From assembly GCA_045579045.1 (NCBI GenBank), contig JAZNLL010000063.1, forward strand, positions 1 to 42,523: a DNA stretch of 42,523 nucleotides, read 5' to 3'. The notes beneath the pieces were generated by a model. It was not told the origin of the DNA. It searched no databases and worked only from the letters and a program-made list of their open reading frames with translations. Made by a program: the position numbers and the translations under genes. Positions 30,036-37,834 of the stretch are shown piece after piece (the stretch's first letter is position 1; every line of letters begins with the position of its first letter). Origin of the DNA: Avoscillospira sp045579045 (GTDB lineage: Bacteria; Bacillota; Clostridia; Oscillospirales; Oscillospiraceae).

Positions 30036-30215
30036 GTGAAAAAAAGAAAAAACAGCCTTTCCAGTTTTCTCTCAGATCTGGCCTTGATCGTAGGTGCTGC
30101 GATGATCTCCGTTGGAGTCGGAATGCTTTGCTTTCCGGCCGGAGTGATCACAGGCGGGATCTTCCTGGTCGTTGGCGGTGTGCTGGAGGGTTTGTCCGGA
30201 GGTGATAGTTCTTGA
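30036..30215 (+). CDS. Small two-helix membrane protein (59 aa)
   Basis: GTG 30036 follows AAGGAGG (30024-30030). The product begins MKKRKNSLSSFLSDLAL, a basic N-terminus, then two hydrophobic stretches (about residues 15-32 and 36-52, rich in Gly/Val/Ile) and ends in a short SGGDSS tail. It overlaps the portal start (TTGA). Size and layout are like a small inner-membrane peptide or a holin-like protein, but no family is recognised and the terminase-portal location is not the usual holin place. Confidence 0.65.
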   Translation: MKKRKNSLSSFLSDLALIVGAAMISVGVGMLCFPAGVITGGIFLVVGGVLEGLSGGDSS

Positions 30216-31474
30216 GTATTGTAAAAGGTTTGCACAGTCTGGTGAAGGCTCAGGCCGATAACGCTTTGACCGTCCAGACATTGGCTGCTGCCGGAGTCAA
30301 TACTTCGGGAGTGGTGGAAGGTTCGGCATCTTTTGCCCGGAAGCTCAGTGCGGTGGACCGATGCATTGAGATCTTATCCGATTCCATGGCCAAGATGCCA
30401 AACTATGTTTACGACACAAAAACAAGAGATCGGATCGAGCTCCCTGTCCTTGGTCTTCTGAACCTCCGTCCCAATGAGGCGATGACACCATCTGTCAGAA
30501 AGAAGTTCCTGGAAACCAGCAGACTGGAAGGTGGCAACGGTTATGACTGGATCATTCGCGATCCCAGGACATTTGAACCGATTGAATTGATTCCCCTCCA
30601 CCATTCCCTGGTCACCCCATGGCGAACGGTCCAAGGAGAAGTCCGCTATACAGTTACGCATCCGTTCAGCGGAGAGCCGATGGTGCTCCCCTCTACCGAT
30701 ATCTGCCACTACAAGGGCATGACAAGAAACGGCTTGATTGGCATTTCTGTACTGCGCCGGGCTGCTGAAGTCATTGCTGAGGGTCAGGCCGCACAGCAGT
30801 ACAATCGATCCTACTATGAGAACGGCGGACAACCGATTGGCATTCTGAAAACAGAATCTGATCTTGGCGGAGTGGTCCCCGATCCCAACAACCCCGGGCA
30901 GCAGATCGGAAAGAAGGAAATTCTCAGAAATGAGTGGGAACGGATCCATGCCGGTCCCAAGAACAGCCACCGCATCGCGATCCTTGATTTTGGTCTCGAT
31001 TACAAACCCCTGGCTGCCAGCAACAAGGATGCCCAATTCCTTGAGAACAAGGAAATGAGCATCCGGGATATTGCGAGATACTTTGGAGTCCCCCTCTATA
31101 AGCTGGGTGAAGGGAAGCAGGCCTATGGTTCGAATGAGCAGAACAGCATTGAGTATGTTGTGGGTACGCTCCATCCGATCGTCGGGCAGTACCGTGAAGA
31201 GCAAACATGGAAACTGCTGACAACCTCCCAAATAAGGGACGGCTTGAAAATCGGTATCAATATGATGGCGGAGCTGCAAGGCGATACGCAGAGCCGTGCC
31301 AATTGGTATAAGACCATGCGTGAGATTGGCGGGTTCAGTGTCAACGATATTCTTGCCTTGGAGGATATGCCCGAGGTTGACGGCGGCGATGAACGCCTGG
31401 CCAGCTTGAACTATGTGCCGCTGAGGCTGTGGGCAGAGCTGAGCAAAAATAGAAATGGAGGGAAGCAAAAGTGA
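30212..31474 (+). CDS. Portal protein, HK97 family (420 aa)
   Basis: Twelve-fold ring at the capsid vertex through which DNA passes. Starts at TTG 30212-30214, nine bases after GGAGG and overlapping the stop of the small membrane protein. Family patterns: VDRCIEILSDSMAKMP, LLNLRPNEAMTPS, YDWIIRDPRTFEPIELIPL, ICHYKGMTRNGLIGIS and a C-terminal MSIRDIARYFGVPLYKLGE. Length is typical. Confidence 0.93.
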   Translation: MSIVKGLHSLVKAQADNALTVQTLAAAGVNTSGVVEGSASFARKLSAVDRCIEILSDSMAKMPNYVYDTKTRDRIELPVLGLLNLRPNEAMTPSVRKKFLETSRLEGGNGYDWIIRDPRTFEPIELIPLHHSLVTPWRTVQGEVRYTVTHPFSGEPMVLPSTDICHYKGMTRNGLIGISVLRRAAEVIAEGQAAQQYNRSYYENGGQPIGILKTESDLGGVVPDPNNPGQQIGKKEILRNEWERIHAGPKNSHRIAILDFGLDYKPLAASNKDAQFLENKEMSIRDIARYFGVPLYKLGEGKQAYGSNEQNSIEYVVGTLHPIVGQYREEQTWKLLTTSQIRDGLKIGINMMAELQGDTQSRANWYKTMREIGGFSVNDILALEDMPEVDGGDERLASLNYVPLRLWAELSKNRNGGKQK

Positions 31475-32175
31475 GAGTTCGATTGAGCGGCTATGTAGCT
31501 GCTGATGGAGATGTCCGTATTCTTAAGCATTTTGGCTATCCTGCTTTTGGTCCTGAAGATGTGCGCAATGCCATCGATGAGACTCCCGAGGGCGAGGAAC
31601 TTGTCTTTGAGATCAACAGCTTGGGCGGAAGTGTCTGGGCCGGATCCGAAATCTATTCTGTCCTCATGGGTGCTCAAAAGCCGACCCGAGCAGAGATCCA
31701 GTCTGTTGCTGCCTCTGCAGCATCCTATTTGTGTCTGGCTTGCGACTCGGTATGGATGTCCCCGGTCGCACAGATGATGATGCATCTGCCGGCTACCCGT
31801 ACAGAAGGAAATCGCAATGACCATACCGACAGTATCCATTTCCTTGATTCTGTGGCAGAAGGCATCCTCAATGCCTATGAGCAAAAGGTAAAGGGAAAGA
31901 AAACGCGGGAAGAACTGGCATCTATGATGCAGAGTACCCGTTGGATGCCTGCACAGGAGGCCTTGGATGCCGGTCTGATTGACGGTATTCTTTCCCGTGA
32001 TGCTCCCGAAAATGTCCTGAATGCTGCCGAGGATATTCTGGGAATGCCGGATATCACAAAGCTTCGGGCGCAGTACCGGGAACAGCAAACCGGGGAGCCT
32101 GCTCCCAATCCCACAAATAATGAATGGCAGCAGTCTGCAAGACAGCTGCTTGAAATTGAAAAAATCAGATTTTAA
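31471..32175 (+). CDS. ClpP-like prohead protease (234 aa)
   Basis: Cleaves scaffold/capsid parts during head maturation. ClpP fold: FEINSLGGSVWAGSEIYS (about residues 46-63), catalytic Ser in SVAASAASYLCLA (about 80-92) and His in VAQMMMHLP (about 102-110). The end is charged. GTG 31471 overlaps the portal stop, with GGAGGG before it. Confidence 0.92.
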   Translation: MRVRLSGYVAADGDVRILKHFGYPAFGPEDVRNAIDETPEGEELVFEINSLGGSVWAGSEIYSVLMGAQKPTRAEIQSVAASAASYLCLACDSVWMSPVAQMMMHLPATRTEGNRNDHTDSIHFLDSVAEGILNAYEQKVKGKKTREELASMMQSTRWMPAQEALDAGLIDGILSRDAPENVLNAAEDILGMPDITKLRAQYREQQTGEPAPNPTNNEWQQSARQLLEIEKIRF

Positions 32176-32189
32176 CGGAGGAATGAAAA

Positions 32190-33398
32190 ATGCCTACTAA
32201 ACTGAGAAGAGACCTCATCGACCTCGGTGCGCAGCGTGCGCCCCTTATTCAGGCGGCAGAAGATGCTCTGAATGCCGGCAATCATGAAGAGTATACTTCC
32301 GCTATGCAGAAGATCACCAATCTGAACACCCGAATGACTCAGATCCAGAACCTTATCGCAGAGAAGGAAAGAAACTTCACTCCTGCATCCGGTGCGGAAC
32401 TGAACGATATGATCGAAGACCGTACCAACACCCTGAGGAACGGCGGATCTATCTGCTTCGACGCACAGGATGTTCAGCGTGAAGTCTTCAATGCAGTTAC
32501 CGTTGGCTCTGACGGTATCACACAGCCCACCGGTGCAAACTCCAATATCAATGACAGAGTCGGTGTTCCCTACAGTTCCATCCTCGACCAGGTCAGCACC
32601 ATTGATCTGACCGGAGTCAGCTCCTGGCAGGAACCCTATGTGATCACCGAACTGGAAGCCAAGGGTGCCGATCCCGCAACCGTTGCCGGTAAGCTTCGTA
32701 ATGAAAGTACGCCTGGTTTCGGTGTTGCAGAACTTCGCCCCTACGATGTTTCTGTCACTGCCTATGTTGACCGCAACATAGCCAATCTGACCCCTACTGC
32801 CTACTATCAGAAGGTTTACAGTATGGCCATGGATGCTCTGCGCCGTGAACTGGCTCGCCTTATTATCAACGGAGACGGTGCTGCCAGTCCCATCTTCTAC
32901 GGCCTCACCACCGCAAAGAACAAGAAGGGTGAAAACATCTTCGCAACGGAAGAACTTGGCGCCGTGGGCGTTGAAACCCTGGACGATCTGTATTATTCCT
33001 ATGGCGACGATGAATTCTTCGGCGGCGATGCTCGTCTGCTGCTGACTAAGCCCAATCTGAAGGCTTTTGGAAAGCTGCGTGGAGCCAATGAGAAGAAGAA
33101 GCTCTTCAATATCACCAGAGAGATGGGGCGCTCCAATATCGGTATGATCGAAGACGGCGGCACAGGCGTTCCCTTTACCCTCGCGAAGGCTGTCGGCGAT
33201 GACAAGCTGCTGTATGGTGATCCCGTAAACTTCATGCTGGGTCTGTTCGGCGGTTACTCCGTCCGCATCGATGAGAGCTACAAGGCCGGTGAGCGGCTCA
33301 TCACTGTGCTTGGCGATGTCCAGGCCGGTGGCAACCTGATCCGCCACAACGGCTTTGTGGTGGGTAACATCACCACAGCAGCCGCTGCCGGAGAATAA
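32190..33398 (+). CDS. Major capsid protein, HK97 fold (402 aa)
   Basis: Forms the icosahedral shell. The N-terminal coiled coil (about 1-65, LIDLGAQRAPLIQAAEDAL...) acts as the scaffold-like delta domain. The HK97 core has STIDLTGVSSWQEPYV, YDVSVTAYVDRNIANLTPT, LIINGDGAASPIFYGL and the C-terminal YKAGERLITVLGDVQAGG. GGAGG precedes ATG 32190. Its codons are more C-ending than those of the other phage genes, as expected for an abundant protein. Confidence 0.93.
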   Translation: MPTKLRRDLIDLGAQRAPLIQAAEDALNAGNHEEYTSAMQKITNLNTRMTQIQNLIAEKERNFTPASGAELNDMIEDRTNTLRNGGSICFDAQDVQREVFNAVTVGSDGITQPTGANSNINDRVGVPYSSILDQVSTIDLTGVSSWQEPYVITELEAKGADPATVAGKLRNESTPGFGVAELRPYDVSVTAYVDRNIANLTPTAYYQKVYSMAMDALRRELARLIINGDGAASPIFYGLTTAKNKKGENIFATEELGAVGVETLDDLYYSYGDDEFFGGDARLLLTKPNLKAFGKLRGANEKKKLFNITREMGRSNIGMIEDGGTGVPFTLAKAVGDDKLLYGDPVNFMLGLFGGYSVRIDESYKAGERLITVLGDVQAGGNLIRHNGFVVGNITTAAAAGE

Positions 33399-33400
33399 TC

Positions 33401-33706
33401 ATGGTCGTGGTTCCGTTTGAAGATGTGGCGGCCTATGTGAAGTCGGAGCCGGAAGACGATGCGCTTGTTCGCGATCTGATTGTTGCAGCTGAAGCCTACT
33501 TAAAAAATGGCGGAGTCATCAAAGGCGCTGTAGATGCTTCGCTCTATATCCTTGCGGTTAAGGGTGTGGTCCTTCATTGGTACGAGATTCGAAATGCCAC
33601 CGGAGCATCTGATCCGAACGACTTTGCCATCGGAACCAGACACATCATCAACCAACTCAAACAAGAGTCCCTTGTTATGCAGGTGTCCAATCTGGACACC
33701 TGCTGA
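33401..33706 (+). CDS. Head-tail connector protein (101 aa)
   Basis: Small helical protein directly after the capsid gene, matching the phage gp6-like/YqbG connector: VPFEDVAAYVKSEPEDDALVRDLIVAAEAYLKN, then a helix with LAVKGVVLHWYEIR. Its last codons (VSNLDTC) lie within the fourth copy of the dispersed palindrome, so its C-terminus is shaped by that site. Confidence 0.85.
   Translation: MVVVPFEDVAAYVKSEPEDDALVRDLIVAAEAYLKNGGVIKGAVDASLYILAVKGVVLHWYEIRNATGASDPNDFAIGTRHIINQLKQESLVMQVSNLDTC
33683..33699. repeat. Dispersed prophage palindrome, copy 4
   Basis: GTGTCCAATCTGGACAC; the arms extend outward to AGGTGTCCA (33681-33689) and TGGACACCT (33693-33701), 9 bp each with a 3-bp centre. It lies in the end of the connector gene and encodes S-N-L-D-T. 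Confidence 0.78.
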
Positions 33707-33721
33707 GAAAGGAGCCATGCC

Positions 33722-34057
33722 ATGAGCATCAACATTGGCCAGCTGAACAAGCGCATCTCTATTGTCAGGATCAATAAGACAAAGGATCCAGATGGCTACT
33801 GGACTGAGTCCGAAACTCTCGTCCACTGTGCATGGGCTAAGGTCACAGAAGGCATTGGAAAAGAAACAGTTAGAAACAATGCTGACTACAGCGAAGTGAC
33901 AGCGGAGTTTCTGATCAGAAAAACAACTGTGCAGTTAAGCCGAAAAATGATTGTCCTGTATGGAGGAAAAAGATATGAGATCCAACATATCGGACCATAT
34001 CGGGAGAACTCCTCGTTCATCATGATAACGGCAAAACTTCTGACATTGGAGGGATAG
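33722..34057 (+). CDS. Head closure protein (111 aa)
   Basis: SPP1 gp16-like stopper: INIGQLNKRISIVRINKTKDPDGYWTE at the start, then VHCAWAKVTEGIGKE, EFLIRKTTVQLSRKMIVLYGGKRYEIQHI. Beta-rich pattern. AAAGGAG precedes ATG 33722. Located between connector and tail completion proteins as expected. Confidence 0.88.
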   Translation: MSINIGQLNKRISIVRINKTKDPDGYWTESETLVHCAWAKVTEGIGKETVRNNADYSEVTAEFLIRKTTVQLSRKMIVLYGGKRYEIQHIGPYRENSSFIMITAKLLTLEG

Positions 34058-34060
34058 GTT

Positions 34061-34390
34061 ATGAGTGTCAATGAAATCCTCAGACGCGCGATCCTTCCGC
34101 TTGTCCCGGTCTGTGAACCCGGAAACTACGATGGCGAAGAGACAGAATACTGCACCTTTGTCATTGACGATGAACCGGATGTATTTGCCGAGGGGATGCC
34201 GTCGGTGATTCGGTATCCCATTATCCTGAACTGGTATCTGCCGGTAGGCGTCAATCCTCTGGAGAAAAAGAGGAGCATGTGCCGAGCTCTCGCTGCGGCA
34301 GGCTTTACCTATCCGTCCGTAACAAATGCCAGCGACGAAGGTAGCCAGCATTTTGTTTTTGAGTGCGAGTGGGCAGATGGTGATGTGTGA
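34061..34390 (+). CDS. Tail completion/terminator-like protein (109 aa)
   Basis: Begins MSVNEILRRAILPLVPVCEPG; contains TEYCTFVIDDEPDVFAEG and YPIILNWYLPVG. Gene position (after closure, before HK97 gp10-like and tail tube) and size match a DUF3168-type or tail-terminator protein; the fold is not certain. Its stop overlaps the next start. Confidence 0.65.
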   Translation: MSVNEILRRAILPLVPVCEPGNYDGEETEYCTFVIDDEPDVFAEGMPSVIRYPIILNWYLPVGVNPLEKKRSMCRALAAAGFTYPSVTNASDEGSQHFVFECEWADGDV

Positions 34391-34824
34391 TGGCAAGTTT
34401 TGATGTTGAAACCGGCTCTATGGATGAGTTTGTCTCATTCCTGCAATCGCAAGGGCTGTTTTCGGAAGAGATGCAAGAAAAACTGCTGATAGCCGGTTCA
34501 GACCAATTGCAGGCTGAGATCCGGATACAGGCCAACCGTGCTCCGCATCGGCTTCAGAGAATTAGTTCCAAACTGTCCAGATCCGAAAAGATCAAAAAGG
34601 ACAAAAACGGAAACTACTACATGGTAACCGTCAGCGGTAAGAACGAAAAAGGGGAGCGTAATGCTACTGTTGCCTTTGTCCTGAACTACGGCAGATCGAA
34701 GCAGTTTGGCAAGATTTCCGGCAGCTATTTCTGGACTAAGGCAGTAAACAAAACAGAGCGCACGATACTTCCCACATATGAAAGAATCGTAAGTAAAGAA
34801 TTATCAGAAAGGGGTTTGATTTAA
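34390..34824 (+). CDS. HK97 gp10-like tail completion protein (144 aa)
   Basis: Has the family-like end AFVLNYGRSKQFGKISGSYF followed by WTKAVNKTE, with LIAGSDQLQAEIRIQA in the N-terminal half. It joins head and tail. ATG 34390 shares bases with the previous stop (TGATG); a GTG three bases earlier is also open. Stop overlaps the next ATG. Confidence 0.8.
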   Translation: MASFDVETGSMDEFVSFLQSQGLFSEEMQEKLLIAGSDQLQAEIRIQANRAPHRLQRISSKLSRSEKIKKDKNGNYYMVTVSGKNEKGERNATVAFVLNYGRSKQFGKISGSYFWTKAVNKTERTILPTYERIVSKELSERGLI

Positions 34825-35438
34825 TGCCCGCATTTGATCTGAGATATTTTCAAATCGCAGAGTACAAGTATGACCCGGTAACCAAGAAGGTTTCCTATTC
34901 AAACAAGACTTCTGTCGGCGATGCGATTTCTGCCAATTTGGAGCTCAAGTATGCCGAGGGCCGTCTGTACGCTGAAGGCCGTCTGTCCGAGTACATGAAG
35001 CTTGCTACAGGCGGAACCATCTCCATGGGTGTCAAGCGCATCCTGGCAGAAGCGCAAGCAATGATGTTTGGCACAAAAAAGATCCAGCGCAAGGTGGGTG
35101 ATAAGGAAATCGAAACCACGCGCTATACCACAAAAGATGCAGCCAAGTATGTCGGTCAGTCCTTCTATGTGCCGGATCAGATTGACGGTACTACCAAGTA
35201 TACCACCATGTTTGTGTCCAAGGCGCTCTTTGGACCTCCCGGTTGGTCCTATGAAACGAAGGGACAATCTATCACCTTCAAGACTCCGACGACCGTGGGC
35301 GAATTTCTCGCAGATGACAGCACGGATGAAGTCCTGATCGATACCGCTGTTTGCGATACGATTGAGGAAGCCAGAGCATGGTGTGATGCTGTTCTGACCA
35401 CTCCTGCCAACGATGAGGGTGAGGCGGCTGAAGAATGA
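34824..35438 (+). CDS. Major tail tube protein (204 aa)
   Basis: Position between tail completion and tail chaperone genes and an all-beta pattern fit the tube subunit: PAFDLRYFQIAEYKY, FGTKKIQRKVGD, TTMFVSKALFGPPGW. Unusual: YAEGRL occurs twice in tandem (about residues 44-55), a near-exact 18-bp duplication. The end is acidic (EGEAAEE). A-rich GGGG site overlaps the previous gene. Confidence 0.8.
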   Translation: MPAFDLRYFQIAEYKYDPVTKKVSYSNKTSVGDAISANLELKYAEGRLYAEGRLSEYMKLATGGTISMGVKRILAEAQAMMFGTKKIQRKVGDKEIETTRYTTKDAAKYVGQSFYVPDQIDGTTKYTTMFVSKALFGPPGWSYETKGQSITFKTPTTVGEFLADDSTDEVLIDTAVCDTIEEARAWCDAVLTTPANDEGEAAEE

Positions 35439-35806
35439 GCCTGCAGCTGAAAACTGTCCCCTTTGAGTTTGACGGGAAGGTCTTCCACCTCTGCTGCAAT
35501 ATGAATGTCCTTGCTGCCGTTCAGGAACGGCATGGCGGAAACTTTCTGTCTGCCTTGAATTCTGATGCGTCGCTTTCCAGTGTGACGGAGTTCCTCACGG
35601 CAATGCTCAATGACTACGCAGATTCTCAAGGGTGGTTGGATCGGTATACACCGTCTCAGGTTGGACGAATGCTGGATCCTTCACCTCTTGCCATGAAGGA
35701 GCGAAATAAGATGGTGCTCGGACTGGTCTACAGTTCCATTGTGCCGGTCGCTCCTTCCCCGCAAAACAATCAAAAAAAAACGAAATTTCCGAGAGCGAGA
35801 AAGTAG
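35435..35806 (+). CDS. Tail assembly chaperone, short form (gpG-like, 123 aa)
   Basis: Chaperones the tape measure during tail assembly. Starts at ATG 35435 within the tail tube stop (ATGA). The helical body VLAAVQERHGGNFLSALNSD...VTEFLTAMLND fits. Near the end it runs over nine A bases (35772-35780) in CAA AAA AAA ACG, and then ends 27 bp later. This is the zero-frame product of a frameshifting pair. Confidence 0.82.
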   Translation: MSLQLKTVPFEFDGKVFHLCCNMNVLAAVQERHGGNFLSALNSDASLSSVTEFLTAMLNDYADSQGWLDRYTPSQVGRMLDPSPLAMKERNKMVLGLVYSSIVPVAPSPQNNQKKTKFPRARK

Positions 35807-36009
35807 ATCATATCGATTTCCCAAGATATCTTCTCTTGTGGCTTCACTGTCGCATAGGAGATGAGCACGCTTTCTGGAAAACAGCCACACCGGTGAGATG
35901 TCATTTGCTGTATGAAGAATATATGCGAATGACATCTCCAAGTGCTATAAGCACAGAGCAACCGCAGACGATGTCTCTGCATGAGTACCTGATGGGAGGT
36001 GGGCCGTAA
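35435..36009 (+). CDS. Tail assembly chaperone, -1 frameshift form (gpGT-like, about 191 aa)
   Basis: Slipping back one base at the A AAA AAA run (35772-35780) continues in a frame with no start of its own: NEISESEKVDHIDFPRYLLL, then WLHCRIGDEHAFWKT, and a typical end SLHEYLMGGGP, stopping at TAA 36007-36009, two bases before the tape measure start. The order tube - G/GT - tape measure and the slippery run together support programmed -1 frameshifting. The use and ratio are inferred. Confidence 0.75.
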
Positions 36010-36010
36010 G

Positions 36011-37834
36011 ATGTCTACACCAACTCTGAAAACTAGAGTTGCCATGGATGGCGAAAGAGAGTACAAGCAGGCCGTTTCTGAAATCAACAGTGGCTTGAAG
36101 GTGCTTGGATCTGAAATGAAACTCGTGACGGCACTTTTTGCCGATAATGCTGATGGTATGGAGGCATTGACGGCAAAAGGCGATGTGCTTGAGCGACAGA
36201 TCCTCTCGCAAAAAGAAAAAATTGAAACGCTGAAGGCAGCACTGCAGAGTTCTGCCGAAAACTACGGCGAAGCTGACCACCGAACCAGCGCATGGCGTGT
36301 ATCTCTGAATAATGCAGAGGCACAGCTGATCTCCATGGAGCGTGAGCTTGAGAGCAATCGGGAAGCGCTTCGAGAAGTGAGTGCAGCGGCCGCTGCGGCC
36401 GGCGATGCATATGACGATGCTGGAAAAGCCCTGGATAAAGGCGGAAAATCCGCCAAGGAGAGCGGATCCCTGATCGATCGTCTGCGTGGCATCTTCAAAG
36501 ATGGTGAAGGCGGCGCAAAAAAGTTCAGTGAAGTTGCTGGAGATCTTGCCGGCAGTCTTGGCGTTGACCTTCCCGATGGCGCATTGGAGGCGATCGATGC
36601 GCTCGGCCAGTTTGGCGGAAAAGCTGCCGGTGTGATCGGCATTATAACAGCTGTGACAGCAGCTGTTGTAAAAGCCGAAAAAGCATTGATGGATCTCACC
36701 AAGGAGAGTGCGAGTTCTGCCACAGAACTGAGAAACACAGCGCAAACCATCAATTTTACCACTGAGGCAGCCCAGCAATGGGACTATGTCTTGAAAACGG
36801 TTGGCTCCTCCATCCAGGATGCACAGGGCGATCTATCCTCCTTCCAGGAAAAGGTCTACGAAGCTTCCAAGGGCACGGGGGAGGCTTCGGAGATGTTCAA
36901 GGAACTTGGCATCTCCGTTGTTGACCAACATGGCAAGCTCAGAGACACAGAAGACATCCTTCTGCATGTCATTTTAGCTTTGCAGTCGATGAACGATGAA
37001 ACTGAGCGAAATGCTATTTCCAGTACACTCCTGAGCAGCACCGGCGAAAAGCTTATCCCCATTTATGACCAAACAGCGGAAAGTCTGGGCGATTTGCTTC
37101 TCAAGAAGAAAGACCTTGGCTTGGTTAATGAGGATGAAATCGACGCTCTGAATGAAGTAACGCGTGCCATGATCGACTATGAAGAGCAAACCAAGGCAGC
37201 CAAGGATACAATCGCCGCTGAGTTTGCGCCGGCTCTGGCGGCGTTCTATGACTCCTCAGGAAAGCATCTAAGCTCGCTGGGCGAAAGCGCCGAGAAGAGC
37301 GGGCTTGTGAATTTCTTTGGATCCATTCTGGAACTCGGTACAGCTCTGACTCCTGCCTTTGATATTCTTGGCAGCGCACTGGAACGGTTGGAGCCGACAT
37401 TTGATACTTTGTCCATAGCTACTGCTATCCTTGCAGATGGGTTGAAGATTACATTGGAGCTGCTTGCCGGCATTGCAAATGTTTTGACACTTGACTTCGA
37501 TGGAGCAGGTGAAAATCTCCAAAACATAGCAGATATGTTTGCAACGACCAATGGATCTGCGACCGGCCGGACATGGACCAATGCTTTCAACGCATCCGGC
37601 AACTATAACTTCCAAGGCGGATATACCCGAGTTGGGGAGAACGGACCGGAGAATGTATTTCTGCCTCAGGGAACCAGGATCTTCAATGCACAGGAAAGCC
37701 GTGCTATGGGCGGAAATGTGTTCTATGTCACAATTGACGCCAAGAATGTAAAAGAGTTCAACGATATTGTTGAACTCGCAAAATCGAAGCGGAGAACGGA
37801 GCGGATGGGAGGTGTATCAAAGTGGCCGTTGTAA
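36011..37834 (+). CDS. Tail tape measure protein (607 aa)
   Basis: Sets tail length. ATG 36011 follows GGGAGGTG. Long helical/coiled-coil stretches (about 60-125: LERQILSQKEKIETLKAAL, AQLISMERELESNREAL) and Ala/Gly-rich hydrophobic helices (about 205-225). The C-terminus has RVGENGPENVFLPQGTRIF, usual in Firmicutes tape measures. At about 600 residues it is short, suggesting a tail near 90-100 nm if the usual 0.15 nm per residue holds. Confidence 0.88.
   Translation: MSTPTLKTRVAMDGEREYKQAVSEINSGLKVLGSEMKLVTALFADNADGMEALTAKGDVLERQILSQKEKIETLKAALQSSAENYGEADHRTSAWRVSLNNAEAQLISMERELESNREALREVSAAAAAAGDAYDDAGKALDKGGKSAKESGSLIDRLRGIFKDGEGGAKKFSEVAGDLAGSLGVDLPDGALEAIDALGQFGGKAAGVIGIITAVTAAVVKAEKALMDLTKESASSATELRNTAQTINFTTEAAQQWDYVLKTVGSSIQDAQGDLSSFQEKVYEASKGTGEASEMFKELGISVVDQHGKLRDTEDILLHVILALQSMNDETERNAISSTLLSSTGEKLIPIYDQTAESLGDLLLKKKDLGLVNEDEIDALNEVTRAMIDYEEQTKAAKDTIAAEFAPALAAFYDSSGKHLSSLGESAEKSGLVNFFGSILELGTALTPAFDILGSALERLEPTFDTLSIATAILADGLKITLELLAGIANVLTLDFDGAGENLQNIADMFATTNGSATGRTWTNAFNASGNYNFQGGYTRVGENGPENVFLPQGTRIFNAQESRAMGGNVFYVTIDAKNVKEFNDIVELAKSKRRTERMGGVSKWPL

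Noticed and set aside
35214..35236. GTGTCCAAGG...TTTGGACC in the tail tube gene as a sixth palindrome copy
   Set aside because: The half-sites are 7 bp apart rather than touching, so it does not fit the compact core.
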